From Brachypodius melanocephalos (lineage: Eukaryota; Chordata; Aves; Passeriformes; Pycnonotidae), in the NCBI GenBank assembly GCA_013398615.1, contig VZSR01001459.1, positions 8,621,080 to 8,685,079 on the forward strand: a stretch of 64,000 nt of DNA. The letters run 5' to 3'. Each line of letters opens with the position of its first letter. The stretch's first letter is position 1. Shown here in pieces: positions 13,301-25,037 of the stretch. A program made the position numbers and the translations under genes. The notes beneath the pieces are model-generated. The model did no database searches. It saw only the letters and a program-made list of their open reading frames with translations, and was not told where the DNA came from.

Positions 13301-15491
13301 GTGTTGGAGCCACATCACATCTGCTGGTGCTTCTGGTACTGTGATGTCCCATTAAGTACCTTCCAAATTGGGTTTATGGTTTTCCTGGGGGAAAAAAAAG
13401 AAAAAAAAAAGATATAAATGCTTGATTTATGGGAACACATGGAATTTGCAGATGTGTCAGTGTCACTGTTTCCCCCAGTAACTGAATTAAATGGCTGGGA
13501 AAGGACAGTCAAGGTGGCTGTCACATGCCATTGCATGGAAGTTAGCACAACATCTGCTTTGCCTGCTGTTTCGAGAGTCACTGGTGCATGGCAGGATCGG
13601 GAGCAGAATCTTGAGCACTATTTTCCTTGTTCCTGCACACCATGCATGGGAAATGTTTTAAGTTCTGCTGAGAGGAGCCTTTTGTGAGTTTATGGCAGCA
13701 GGTTGATATTTTTAGCCCGTTCAGTACTAAAGTTACAAGAAGCTCAGAATAAAGGGCATTTCTCCCTTTCTGTGCTCTCTCTTTTATCTTTCCATCTCCT
13801 TCCTGAGCCCCTATTGCTCATCTTGCCCCTGGGAGCTCCCCCATTCATGGCCCGATGAGGATTTTTTATCCATACAGCAAATTAACTGTAGCTCTAATCA
13901 CTGGCAGCAGTTGATGTTCTGCTGTTGCAATTTGGTATTTTCCCCCAGAACCATTAGGGGAGGCTGTGATGTAAACTGCTGGTTAAAAGCTCTGTGATTC
14001 ATGGCCTTTCTGGGGGCAGGAGGGAAAATGAGCTGTTGGTAGCAGAACCTCCAGTTAGAAACATTTATGGGGCTTCCCTTGGGGACTATGATGGGAGAGT
14101 AAAACTTTTATACTCTCAGATGCTTGTAAGCGATTCTCCATCTGGGACTTTAGATTGGAATAGCTCCATTATTCATTTGTACCCCACAACTCCTTGGGTA
14201 ATAATCTGCATCATCTTCTAGCTGTGAGTGGCCACAGTCACATGTGCTGCTGAGGGAAGCACAAATGAAAAGCTGTTTGCTGGCCTTGGAAACCACAAGC
14301 TCTATTTCTTGCACTGCCAGATGCTTCCTGCATCATCTTGGGCAGTCTCTTGCTGATAAAATCATTTTGGATGCAATTAACTCTCTGCACACATCAAAAA
14401 TATTTAAGTGACTTGTTATGGAGATGATTTCTGTGCCTGACTCTGCGCCTGTGGTTTGGGATGTGACTCCAGGAATGTGGCTGAGGTGGAAGGAAGGTGT
14501 CAAACCTCATTGTCCCTGCCCTGCAAGTGCAGTTCTGGATTTAAATGATAGTGTAGAAGCAGGAGAACAGTTCCCACCTTCTTTTTCCATGAGCTAGTTT
14601 GTGAAGGCACCAGGTGTGTGCATCTTCCAGCCTGTCCTGCTTCAGGTGGGGTTTGGCACCAGGAGAGGAGGCTCAGGGAGAGCTTTAGGGCCAAATCACT
14701 CCATCAGAAGGATAAACTCCCCTCCAAGTATGTTTTTTATCATGTTGGGTTCCATAGTTTGGACAGCAATGGAGTGAAGGAATCAGCACTGAGCATTTTT
14801 GGCTCCAGGAGCACCAGAAATGCTCCCATCAGTGACTGCATCTATTTAACAGCACAGGGGACGGGGTGTCACTGACTATTTACCTGCTGCCTTTGACCTA
14901 TTGCAGGCTGGCTGGCTGCTCATTACCCCAAATTGGATTACTGGATCAATGAGCAGCGACTGGAAAAAGCAGCAGAATTTGGCATGCGCTGGGTTTGGCA
15001 GCTCTGATTACACCGAGGCTGCAGCCACAGGGCTGTGTGAGGACACAAGGTCCCCAAATTATCAGGGCAAGAGGAGCTCAAAGAGCCACATCCAGGCTTG
15101 GTGGGGAAGAGTTGGTGACTGCCACAAACCAGCCACTGAGGAGCCCGGGGGTTTGAGCAAAAGGAGATTTTGGAGAATTTTGTTGTGCTGAGCTTATCAG
15201 CGCCACGATTTCTGTTTTTTCTGAGGGTGCTGCACACAATGTCTGTCACAGCGAGCGCCTCTGAATTATTCATTAGTGACTCGGTTTTGCAGTCCTGGAA
15301 TATGAGTGTTTTCCCACCTAAAACCAGGCTGTTGCTGTCTCTCATGGAGCCTTTCCTGGTTATTAGGGTTTGTCGCTGATCACCAGTCCCAGGGCATTAT
15401 CCAGGGGTTGCTACAGCTTCTCCAGCTCCTCCAAACACAGCACATCTTGCTGCAGGCTCCCAAATTCTGTCCAATTTTCTGTCACATCCCA
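10337..15491. other. Unique noncoding sequence with short simple repeats
   Basis: No convincing gene was found. Small low-complexity tracts include T12-13 near 12151, a (TTTG)n tract at 13047-13071 and an A-rich tract at 13392-13410. The frames at 14901-15191 (+) and 14938-15345 (-) overlap in antisense and resemble no known protein. Confidence 0.55.
13047..13071 (+). repeat. T-run with (TTTG)n microsatellite
   Basis: A homopolymeric T run leads into about four TTTG units. This is a simple low-complexity tract. Confidence 0.75.
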
Positions 15492-15558
15492 TGGAAAGGG
15501 GCTGGAATGAGATGATCTTTAAGGTCTTTTCCAACCCAAGCCATTCTGGGATTCTGTT
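15492..15558 (+). mobile_element. CR1 LINE 3'-end fragment
   Basis: The stretch carries the CR1 tail wording in sense orientation: 'ggctggaatgagatgatctt', then 'aaggtcttttccaaccca', then 'ccattctgggattctgt'. Only about 65 bp at the extreme 3' end is recognisable, as usual for strongly 5'-truncated CR1 copies. Possible older CR1 sequence further upstream (15380-15480) could not be confirmed by eye. Confidence 0.85.
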
Positions 15559-15629
15559 TATTGCTCTGCTGGATTGCACTGCACTGGAGAAGGTCCTTGA
15601 CTGCACCAAAAAAAAAGGAAATTTTTTTG

Positions 15630-16200
15630 TGTTGAACAGTTGATTTACTCCACAAACACTTACTCAGTTGAAATTTTTACTTACCTCGTGGTTGAGGAGG
15701 CATCTCTGAACCTGTTAGCGTAGGAATTGAAATTAATTTGTGAGTTTATCTTTTAATGAGTTTAGTGCAGCAACATCAAATAATTTTTCTCACAATTTAG
15801 CTCAACATTGATTCCTCATTTAGTTAAAAATTCAAAATCTTACAGGCTACACAAGAAATTAGCTTCTTAATGACTGTTTTATTCAATTATTACGGAGATA
15901 CTCGTCCTACCACAGTTAATGTTCCATTGTGAAATTGGTTTGAGAGGGACTGTAAAATGTTACTTTTCTCCCAATATCCTCATGAGTAATATCCTCACGT
16001 GACAATTTAATGAAGTTAACCACAGTGGATCTTCTTTGTGTGGTTCTGTTTCAGAATTTTAACCAGGGTATTATTAAAATGCAGTTTAAATTGCATTTTA
16101 AAAGCTTTTTTTTCTCAAGAAAGATTGTTTCTTACCAAGTTTTTAGCACTTTTTTCAAAAATTCATTTAAAAAAAAAAACCCTTCAGTGCTGCTTGTCTT
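15630..16200. promoter_or_regulatory. AT-rich, transposon-free block (possible conserved noncoding element)
   Basis: Directly after the CR1 tail comes about 570 bp of AT-rich sequence with many TTAAT, AATTA and ATTTA words and no recognisable repeat except an A10 run near 16171. The texture is compatible with a developmental enhancer-type conserved element, but it is equally compatible with neutral AT-rich DNA. Confidence 0.15.
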
Positions 16201-18236
16201 AGGATAAAAGCCTCCAAATTCTTTATTTCTCAAGTAGCACTAACAGAAACTTAATGGTTCTTGTAGTCCTTTTTGTTGATAGATAAAATTCTTTAACAGC
16301 AATTGATTTAGAGAAAACTGCCAGGAGACACAATCTAAGAAAGACTTTTCCAAGGGGTAGAGGCTTTTTAGGATAATTTTTACACATTGTTCATCATGAC
16401 TGATGGCTGGTGGGCTGTAGTTAAAGAAATAACATCTCTGGACTTTCCAGTTTTCTGTATTTAACACAGAAAATCCAGGTGGCACTTGAAATATGGCATC
16501 AAGTGTTACTTTGGGCAAAATAAGCAGGAAATGGCATCAGGTGTGGCAAAAATGGAGTGTAAAGACGGAGCCTGGGCAGGAGATCAGAGGTGAACAGGAG
16601 GAAATGTTCTTGCGTCTCCGTTCTTCTGTCCTTGCTGAACTGACCCTTCTTGGCTGTCCAGGTCAAGCTCTCTGCTGTGTTTCAGTCTGATATGAATCAG
16701 GTTTATCCATTCTGGAACTTCACAGGAAATATTTAACATTTTGTCACTTGGCTGCGCAGCCATTTGGCTTCTGTTGTTTTTGAACAATGGTGGAGTTTCT
16801 GTTTGGTTTTTTTTTTTTTTTGGTTCTTTTTAAAATTTTTTTTGTTATGTTTTTGTTTTGCCTTTTTGGTTGTTGTCTTCTCCCTTCTGTTGAATATCCT
16901 GTACAACCCACTGCACTCTGGACCAGCCTCTATTTCCATCCTGTGTGCTGGAAACCTCCTGGACACCTGGAGATGTGTCCTGTGGGTTTGTAACCCATCT
17001 GACAGCTTTAGCACGGCCAGTCTGCAATTAAAAACCCACAGGGCCCTTGATGGCAAACCAGGGTCAGCATGGATGACTCCAAATTCCAGCATCTTCTCCC
17101 CTGATGGAGGCAGTGAAGCATTCACAGGAGTGATTGTGTGGTGTGATTGCAGCCAGCAGAGCAGTGTGTGCACAGAGGGCACAGGGCAGAGCAGGGCACG
17201 TGGGGAGCAAACACCTGGAGCTGGAGCCAGGATCCTGGGAAGTGCAGAGTGATCACTGAGCCACTCCAAGAGCTATTTCTGCATCCAACATCTGTAGGTG
17301 CTGGTGAGGTCTGATCCTCTCAGTTCTCCTTTTAAAATTCTCCCATGTGTCCCCCTCATCTCTTGTCTCCAGTGCTGTTCCTGCAGCTCCCACCTTAAGA
17401 GCCAGTCCTGAATCTCTGATGGGTGAAACATCTTTGCACTGCTTTTCACCTGTAGTTCTTGTCTCAAAGGCTGTGTCTGCTGCTAAGGAGGACATTGTTT
17501 TATTTCCATTTAATTAGGGCAACAGCCAACTTTTTATACTCATGTGCAAAGGCTCTGCAGGTCATCCCTTCCATCCACAGGACCCTGGCTCCAGTTCCAG
17601 CTGTGCCATCCAACGAAATGCTTTGAGGAGAGAGAATTACCAAGATAATGTGGTAGTTAGCACCAATTAAGGTTAAAAAAACCAACCCCAAACAAAGACA
17701 AGATATAAATACGTGTCCTGATTCCTTTAAAGTAAAATTCTAAGAGCTACTTTATGTTCTAGACCAGTCAAATATCTTAGGGAATGTAATCTTTTGATAC
17801 GTGTGCCTTAATCTGCCCAAATCTGTTGTTTCAGAACAATTGTCTCTGAGCTCTTATTGGTTATAACATGGAACTTGAAAATTAGTTAGGTTTTGTTTAT
17901 TCTCTAGCACATTTTTCAGTCTTCAAAAAATTTAGGAGGAATTATCCAGATCAGGTTGCTTAAGAAACTCAAGTGGCTGATGCATTGCCTTGAGTGCTGT
18001 CCTGGGGTTTTTAAAAGCTGCCACAATTGCAGGTAGCGGTGTTGGTTCATTGTGCTGTCACCTCATGCAATGAGCCAGGCTTTTTCAACAGAGAGCTCAC
18101 TGCTGGTCCACTGATTTCATACATTTTTACTGGGGAGTGTTACCTTGGCCACCAAGGTGGCTTTGACTAGGCTGACCCGTGTGGGAGTGGGGGTGACAAA
18201 CCTTTTTAGAACAGCTTACATGACAAAAGCTTACAG
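16201..18236. other. Unique noncoding sequence with a T-rich tract
   Basis: The T-rich tract at 16801-16873 creates the Phe-rich (+) and Lys-rich (-) frames of 160-180 codons seen across 16733-17269. Apart from this tract nothing was recognised. Confidence 0.55.
16801..16873 (+). repeat. T-rich low-complexity tract
   Basis: T runs are broken by single G, C and A residues for about 70 bp. It is probably a degenerate poly(T), that is, the reverse of an old poly(A) tail, but no retroposed body is recognisable beside it. Confidence 0.7.
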
Positions 18237-18264
18237 CTTTAATATTAATTAATATTAAAGGCTG
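18234..18264. repeat. Perfect 24-bp AT palindrome in a 31-bp hairpin
   Basis: Positions 18237-18260 are a perfect inverted repeat with no spacer; the half-site is CTTTAATATTAA followed by its reverse complement. Pairing continues outward by three more pairs (18234-18236 with 18262-18264) if G18261 is bulged. The sequence holds several TTAAT/ATTAA homeodomain-type cores arranged symmetrically. It could be a dimeric factor-binding site, a cruciform-prone spot or a chance event in AT-rich DNA. Confidence 0.8.
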
Positions 18265-21200
18265 CATGCAATTATCCCATCCCTATTTCAGAAGAAATGA
18301 ATACTCATTGTTGAAAAGCTTTTAGGAATAGAAAGGTAAAAAAATAGCTTTTTTTTTTTTCTGTGCCATTTTCAGATTTTGGTTCATGGACAGTTTTCTT
18401 TTTCCTAGCTGTTTTTATTTTGGATGAAAGTTGAATGACTCTGTCCATCTCTTGCTCTGTTATTTCTCTGCTGTGCATCATATGTATCCCTTAGAAGGGA
18501 AAGGTAATGCAGGAGTTGGCTGCTGCCTGGAAATACCCAGCAGAAAAGCACATACATATTTGATCATGTATTTCTTCCCACCTCTATAGGGCAAAATGAA
18601 GGTAATAAATGCCAGGTCTGCAGGAAAGCAGTGTTCTGTCTTAATAAGAGGAGTTGGATTGCTTCTCTGGATGAGATGTGGCACAGGGAAAGGTAGAGGA
18701 ACGGTGGGGATGGCCATGGAAGTGAAAAAACATCTCCAGACTAAACACTGAACATCTGACAAATGTGACCATCAGGAGAAAGTCATGATTCTTTTAGTGA
18801 CATCGATTCTTGCTGGTTTATGTTGATTTCCCAAATGTTAACACAGAAACAGCACCTGCATTTTATGAATGCTGGGGATGCTCCATGGGCCTGCTCCTTC
18901 TGAGCTCCTTGCAGTTTGCTTTGGGTGACCTGGCAGAGCACTGGTGGAGCTCTTTGTTTGGATTTGTGTGGTTTCTCTGCTCCTCTGAGTAAATCAGCTT
19001 AGTGGGAGTTTTTTCTTTTATACCCAGAGCTCTCAGGCTGGCAGAAGAGTTTAAATATGAGGCCTGAAATTAATCTGAGTGCTCTGCTCTGTATCCTGTG
19101 AGGAGTAATAAGATGTGTATAGATTTGCCAGCACCAAACATGGTCCACAAGAATACAATAATCAATATGTGCTGTAGGAATACCAACTCTTTAATTTACT
19201 GCTTATTACATTGAATTGGATTACAGTCTGCTTTGTCTTTTCCTTTGCTTTAATGCAATAACCTTTAAACCCTGGCTTATTTGTTCAAAATAAACCCAAA
19301 TCTCCCTTTTTCTATTTTTCCCCCTAAGTAACCTGCTTTATTTAACAGACACTTCCCATTTCTAGTCTCTTTGCTGGCATTTATCTGCTTGCAAATGGAT
19401 TTATCATGGAGTAATCCCAGTTTTGAACAAAATGTGTTTTGCTATCTCCAAACCCCAGGCTCTGCTCTGTTTGCTGTGCTCCCAATTAAGTCAAGTGAGT
19501 CAATGAAAGGCTTTTTCAGAGCATCATCCAAGGAGGCTGTGGAGTAGGAAATCCTCACGGCTGCTCTGGAGGTGGAGCAGGTGGTGCACAAGGGCTGGTT
19601 TGCACACAGGATTTGGGAGAAGCAGGGATGATGGATAGTTCTGGCAGCAGATTCCCTTTTTCCTTCCTCTTTTCCATGGAGCCATTCCATGCCATACATG
19701 TCTGGAATGCTGCAGTGAAAGATTTCTGAAAATAAGGGGGAAATTCAATAGTCAGCTGAAGCAGACCCAGGGTCACCATGATGCCATCGCCAACGTGGCA
19801 GCACAAAAAATGGTGTTTACTTTCTGTATTCCCATTCAGAATGGAGAAAATGTTTTAAATACAGTAGTAGAACACCAAAAAATGATTTTTTTAAATATGA
19901 AGTTCTGTGGTAAATATGCTCTGGCAAAGGAAAGGGGATGGGGATAACTGGAATGGGGAGTTCCAGGGCTGCCCTTTCCAGCAGTAACCTCACCTTCACT
20001 TAGCTTAGCCCAAGAAAATTGCTATGATGAATTTGCATTTTTGTCAGTGCCTCTGCTCCCTGCCACATCTGCAGGTCCTGCCTTGTCTTTCTGTACCGGA
20101 AAGTGTTTCAGGTTTTCTGCCTTTCACATTTAACTGTGACCTTCTTCAGCCTCAGGATCCATCACTATTCACAGAGATGAAAGCGTCCCACCTCCACAAC
20201 ATCCTTCCCCATGTGGCAGGTATTGATATTTACACTTTAAATTGCTGGAACAATTGAATTATTGTAAACAGGAGGACACAGATGAGAAAGCTGCCAGCCA
20301 TTTATTCAGACACTGGTCAAAAGAACTGCTTTTTATTCTAGGATAATTACAAAAGTAATCCCAGCCTGATAAGTCTGATACTGCAGATCTTTCTGTTGGA
20401 GAGCTTGGAGTGAGGGACAGAAGATAAACTCTACTGTAATCTTCAAATTTAACAAAGAAAAACCCCCAAAAACAAAACTCTCAAGAGAATCTCCACTTAT
20501 TTTTTGGTTTTAGCAAACTTGGACCAGTATTTGTCTTTCTCTTACACATGCAGGATGAGCTCCATGTGCCTGCTTTAGTTTGGATGGTATTTTTGGGATG
20601 CAGGTGGGACGTGTTGAGGTGTGTGAGGATGTTCCAGAACTCTCTTTGGGAGGTGGAGTGAATTCCTGGCGAAGGCTTCAGCACACAGCAAACTTACTCA
20701 GCTCTGCTGCCTGGCTTGATTTAGCATTCAGAGAGGTAACAAGCATTTAAGACTCTGAAAAGTGCAAGAGAAATTGCTTAAGCTTCATTTTTTCACACTG
20801 TCTTGGCTAGGATGGTGAGAGGATTTTCACCAAATGAAAGATACTGCAGGGAAATTTGAAACCAATGAAAGAACCCCACCTAATCTAGGGTCAGCAAGAT
20901 CACAGCAGGTTCAAGGGAAAGGCGAATGTGCAATAAACACAGCTGAATTTGAGTCTGTTCATGGGGAATGAAGACAATGAAAACCCAAATTATGTCTGGC
21001 TGTGCCCTGTGGATTATGGTGCCTGAGCACACTCATTTCCCAGCAGACTCACTTTCCACAGGATGGGAAGCCCTTGTCATGTGGAAGGCATGGCCAGGAT
21101 GTGTTTGGGATCCTACAGAGCAGGGGTCAATAATCTGGAGCTCTTGTGCCTCGTGCCAGAATCCGCTGCTGGTGTTGGGTGGGTATGACAGCTTCCAGAC

Positions 21201-23893
21201 ACTGCAGGTGGTTCAGGGTGGGTTTGGAGCAGCTGGGGGTGACCCTGGCTTGGGAGGGTTTGTTTTTAGTGGGATCTGGGGGCTCACCAAACCCTCAGTG
21301 GAGTGTGGTGCTGCCCATCCAGGAGCTCTGTGGCTCTGGTGCTGGGGAGGTGCCCAGTGGCAGCTGTTTCAGAGAGGAGCTGATGGCCCTGGTGCTGTGC
21401 ACATCTGCAGGGAGCCCACTTCACTCCTGCTGTGCCCCTGCACTGTCCCAGAGCTTTCCAACAGTCTCAGTCAAAAATCCTGGACAAATCCCAGCCTAAT
21501 AAGATCACATCATGAGCTGTATGATTTGATGGCTTGGATGGCATTGTGCTCCTGAAGTCAGAGGAGGGATGGGAAGGAGAGGGAGCTTCTGGCATCTCCT
21601 CACAGAAACCTCTCCTGCAACCCAGCCAGACCCAATCCAGCAGCACATAAACAGCTCTGAAAAAATCTCCCTGCTCTGTAGTGCAGGAGGAGGAGTCTGA
21701 GGGGATGGCAAGCTGGAAGGATGTGCCTATAAAGTGACAGGTGGGGCAATAAAGAAGAGGGGATGAGGTCAGAGTGCTGGTCCAGGGCCTGGAGAATTAC
21801 CTGGTGGGGAGAGCAATGAATGTTTTATCACCATTCATCACCATTATGGCAGCGTGAAAAGACAAAGCAAGAAGTGGGGAGCAGCAGGCTGGGACACAAA
21901 ATGTTCCTTTAGCGGTGCTGTGGCTTTGCTCTGATGAATCTGCCTTGTGTCTCACCCAGAGAAAAGGAGCTGGCTAACGATGTGCTCTGCAGATGGATCC
22001 GTGCTGGCACTGAAACCCTGCCAGAGCCGGTGCACAGGTGTTTGATTTTGTTTTTTGTTCACGAGCCAGTGGCAGTCAGATTCAGGGAGGATGGACCACA
22101 GTTACTGTGGAGAGACAGAGCTCCTCTGGCTGCTGGGAATCCAGCTCCACCATATGCTCAGAGCGAGCCCAAGGCACGTCCTCCGGTCACCCACCAACCC
22201 TGCATCTGCTGAGAGCGGAGGATGGAGCTGCACCTCCCCTGTTCCTCAGCCCTGCATCCCTTCATGGTCCTCTTTGGCTTTGCTGAGTTCTGCCAGTGCC
22301 TCTGACAAGTCTCCCTGATTGTTTGTCTTGTCACAGCCTCCTGTGGCTTTTGTTGTTGCTTGTATCCCTTCCAGAGAACACTCTTCACAGCAGATGCTGG
22401 CTAATGCAGGAAGTGTTGGAGAAATACTTGTGAAAAGTAGATTTCAATGGGTTCTTTTATATACCTGTACACCAGGTGCAGTTATTCAGTGGGAGGATTA
22501 AGCAAAGAAGTTGCTAGAATTGGCAAAGTCTTCAAGTCTATTTAAAGTCTATTTTAAGTCTATTTAAAATTAACTGTGGATTTTCTCTAAGGAAAGGAGG
22601 GAATCAACACAGTGTGCCCAAAAACCTAACCCAGGAAATGCAAGGAGTGTCCTGATGGACAGCTGAGGAAAGGTGTAGGTGCACCACTGGATTAAGAACA
22701 TATAAACTCAGAAATCTTTGCTGAAACTATTCATGAAACTTTAGGGGAGGATATTGGTGAAAACTCTTGTGGATTTTGAGGTCAGCTTGTGAAGAGAATG
22801 GGAAAATCAAGTGAAAAATATAATATGAAATGAGTAGTGGGTAAAATGTCCTCTCCCATAACTATGGATGCTTGCAGGCAGACTTGGTTAAAATAATCAC
22901 AGGTAATACAGTGATACTGAGTTTTTCCAAACATTATTCAGACCGTTCTGAACTACATATTCTCTTTACAGGAACTTATTTTTTAATCACAACATCTTAT
23001 TTATTGCTGGAGAGAAGACAGGAAGTTGTCCTTGTTACTCACTCTGCTCCTTTCAGGTTATCTTTTATTTTTTTAAAAAAAACCCTCTCCCCCTCCTCTT
23101 TTTTCTTTCTTTTTAGATTTCAGTTCTTTGCCCTTTAGAAGGAAAGGCTCTTTCTCGGTCAGTTTGTCACAATTGGAAATGAAACCATGGCAATACCCTT
23201 TATCTGCAGTGTTACAGAGACTGTTTCAGAGTTGATGGGAGTCTCTTCTTGCTTTTCTTGTTATCTTCCATCCCTGACTGATTTCAAATGCAGCCACTGC
23301 CTCTCCCCAGGCTGCTGACTCACTATTAAGGTACATGCTAAACCCCCCACACACAGTTTGAGTCACAAGGGAATATATTGTCAGAAAATAGTGCTTTGAT
23401 TCTTTCCTTAGCTGGTGTAAACAGGGTGAGCAAATAAATCTGGGTACTTTGAAGTCCCACAGTGCTCCAGGGAGAGCAGAGAGGGGATGCAGTAACAAAT
23501 CTGGGTAAGCTCTTTTAAGAATGACCAAAATAACATGCTCTAAGAAATTCAGAATTCAACACTTCTTCAACTCAGACTTTTAACTTGCTACCGTCATTTT
23601 ATCTTGGATCATCACGGTTTATTGTGAAAATATTGTAGTGTGGCAGTCAAGGGACGTGTGGCCTGTATTAATCATATTTATGATCACGTTGTGAACTAAT
23701 ATCTTAAATTTTTATGGCACAAAGTGGCATTTATGAATAATTCATTGATGATATGGTAAACGGAACTGTAGCAATTCCTTCTCATGGGTTATCTGGAAGA
23801 GCTATTGACAGCAAGGAAAACAGGCCCTTGAAATCCTTCTGAAAACACTCTGGAAGTATTGGAATGGGATGTGCAGGCTGTGCCTGGGCTCAT
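18265..23893. other. Unique noncoding sequence, no confirmed gene
   Basis: The GC-richer part at 20968-21720 carries a 195-codon frame with many Trp codons (from TGG) and no domain, which I do not accept as coding. A strong pyrimidine tract ending in AG lies at 23083-23116 but has no matching donor close by. A weak 78-nt exon-like segment at 21960-22037 is discussed under findings. No CR1 was recognised. Confidence 0.5.
22534..22567 (+). repeat. Three-copy 11-bp tandem repeat
   Basis: The word AAGTCTATTTA repeats three times, with one extra T in the second copy. It is a small local duplication. Confidence 0.85.
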
Positions 23894-24269
23894 CTGGAGC
23901 TGGGAGAGGTAGAATAGGGAAAGGGCTTTCCCAGGCCCTGGTGTCACTCAGGATTGGGGGAAAACATTACTCTGTTTCCTGTCTTTTCTCTATAAATGCA
24001 AATCCACATTATTTTTGGTGACCCTGCTGGCAGGAGCTTTCTTTGCCCGCTCTCTGCAATATCTGGATGCAAACCTGCTGCAAACCAGGCAAGGGAAGGA
24101 CAAGGTGTCAGGGGAAGGAAGCACTGCTGGAAATCCCTGTTTTCCTGAGTGGGAGCAGAGCCAGGCCCCTGCCAGCCTGCTAAATAAACCCTGGGAAATA
24201 GAGCAAGGGTTGTCACCCTGCATTTCCCTGTGACAGCTCCCCAGGGTGGCTCCCAGCAAAGGCTGGAGA
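23894..24269 (+). repeat. Tandem duplication, copy A (about 376 bp)
   Basis: The copy starts at 'ctggagctgggagag' and ends just before the same words recur at 24270. It shares with copy B, in the same order, 'gaatagggaaaggg', 'tttctctataaat', 'cacattatttttgg', 'ctgctggcaggagct', 'gaagcactgctggaaatccc', 'cctgagtgggagcagagcca' and 'ctccccagggtggctcccag'. Small indels separate the copies. No transposon family was recognised, so this is most simply a local segmental duplication. Confidence 0.9.
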
Positions 24270-24641
24270 CCTGGAGCTGGGAGAGCTGCCTGTGGATCTA
24301 GCCAGCAACAAATGGAATAGGGAAAGGGGGCCCTGGTGCCACACAGGACTGGGGGAAAAATGAGTCTGTTTCCTCTCTTTTCTCTATAAATACAAATTCA
24401 CATTATTTTTGGCGAGTCTGCTGGCAGGAGCTTGCTTTGCCCTCTCTCTGCAATGTCTGGGTGCAAACCGGGCAGGACAAGGTGCCAGGGGAGGGAAGCA
24501 CTGCTGGAAATCCCTTTTTTTCCTGAGTGGGAGCAGAGCCAGGCTCTTTCCAGCTCAGTAGATGAAAGCTGGGAGGCAGAGCAGGGGCTGGCACCCTGCA
24601 TTTCCCTGCCACAGCTCCCCAGGGTGGCTCCCAGCGAGGGC
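24270..24641 (+). repeat. Tandem duplication, copy B (about 372 bp)
   Basis: This is the head-to-tail second copy of 23894-24269. It has gained about 27 bp after 'gagctgggagag' and lost a short 'ctttcccaggcc' segment relative to copy A. Antisense open frames recur in both copies (for example 23990-24259 and 24403-24690, with shared residues such as MQG and SGKKG-like words), but they are produced by the duplication and are not evidence of coding. Its right end runs into the CpG-rich patch. Confidence 0.9.
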
Positions 24642-24884
24642 ACCCGTGCAGCAGCATCACCCGATTTCCCCGATGCTGAACACGCTCCAAACCCTGTCCC
24701 GGTGTTTTCCCTCTGCTTGACAGTTGTTTCCTTTATTATTACGTGGCTGCTCACGAGGGAGCTGTTTCACAGGGGTTCCAAATGTCTTCCTTGTAAAACC
24801 TGCAGCTTCTCCTGCGTGCAGCAGATCGGGCGTTTTATTCCTCTCGCGCCGGTTCGTTTTTCCCGAGCAAAGCACTTTGCTTCG
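24635..24884. promoter_or_regulatory. Short CpG-rich patch (CpG-island-like)
   Basis: I counted 17 CpG dinucleotides by hand in these 250 bp, including CTCGCGCCGG near 24843, against long stretches elsewhere with none or one. GC content is only moderately raised, so the observed/expected CpG ratio is near that of an unmethylated island although the patch is short. A consensus-like donor (ACAAA|GTAAGTAATT) lies about 150 bp downstream at 25037/25038. Together these could be a small promoter with a first exon, an unmethylated enhancer or a recently inserted GC-rich sequence not yet decayed. Confidence 0.4.
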
Positions 24885-25037
24885 GAGGGGTGTCCTTGTA
24901 AATCTTTGTCCTTTTAAATCCAAAGGTCAATGATACTTTCTATATGCAAATTCAGTTGTTAAACGTATTGCACATTACTGCTCCTGGCAGATGGGGGAAA
25001 ACTGCAAATTTATCATGGTGATGGCTTCAGGAACAAA

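Noticed and set aside
16733..17269. 178-codon minus frame and 162-codon plus frame
   Set aside because: Opposite-strand readings of the same T-rich tract (Lys-rich versus Phe-rich).
20968..21555. 195-codon plus-strand open frame
   Set aside because: Trp- and Gly-rich translation of TGG/GGG-rich sequence. Overlapping alternative frames are also open, and there is no domain or splice context.
24398..24754. 118-codon minus frame sharing words with the frame at 23944-24259
   Set aside because: The shared peptide words follow from the tandem DNA duplication and are not independent evidence for coding.
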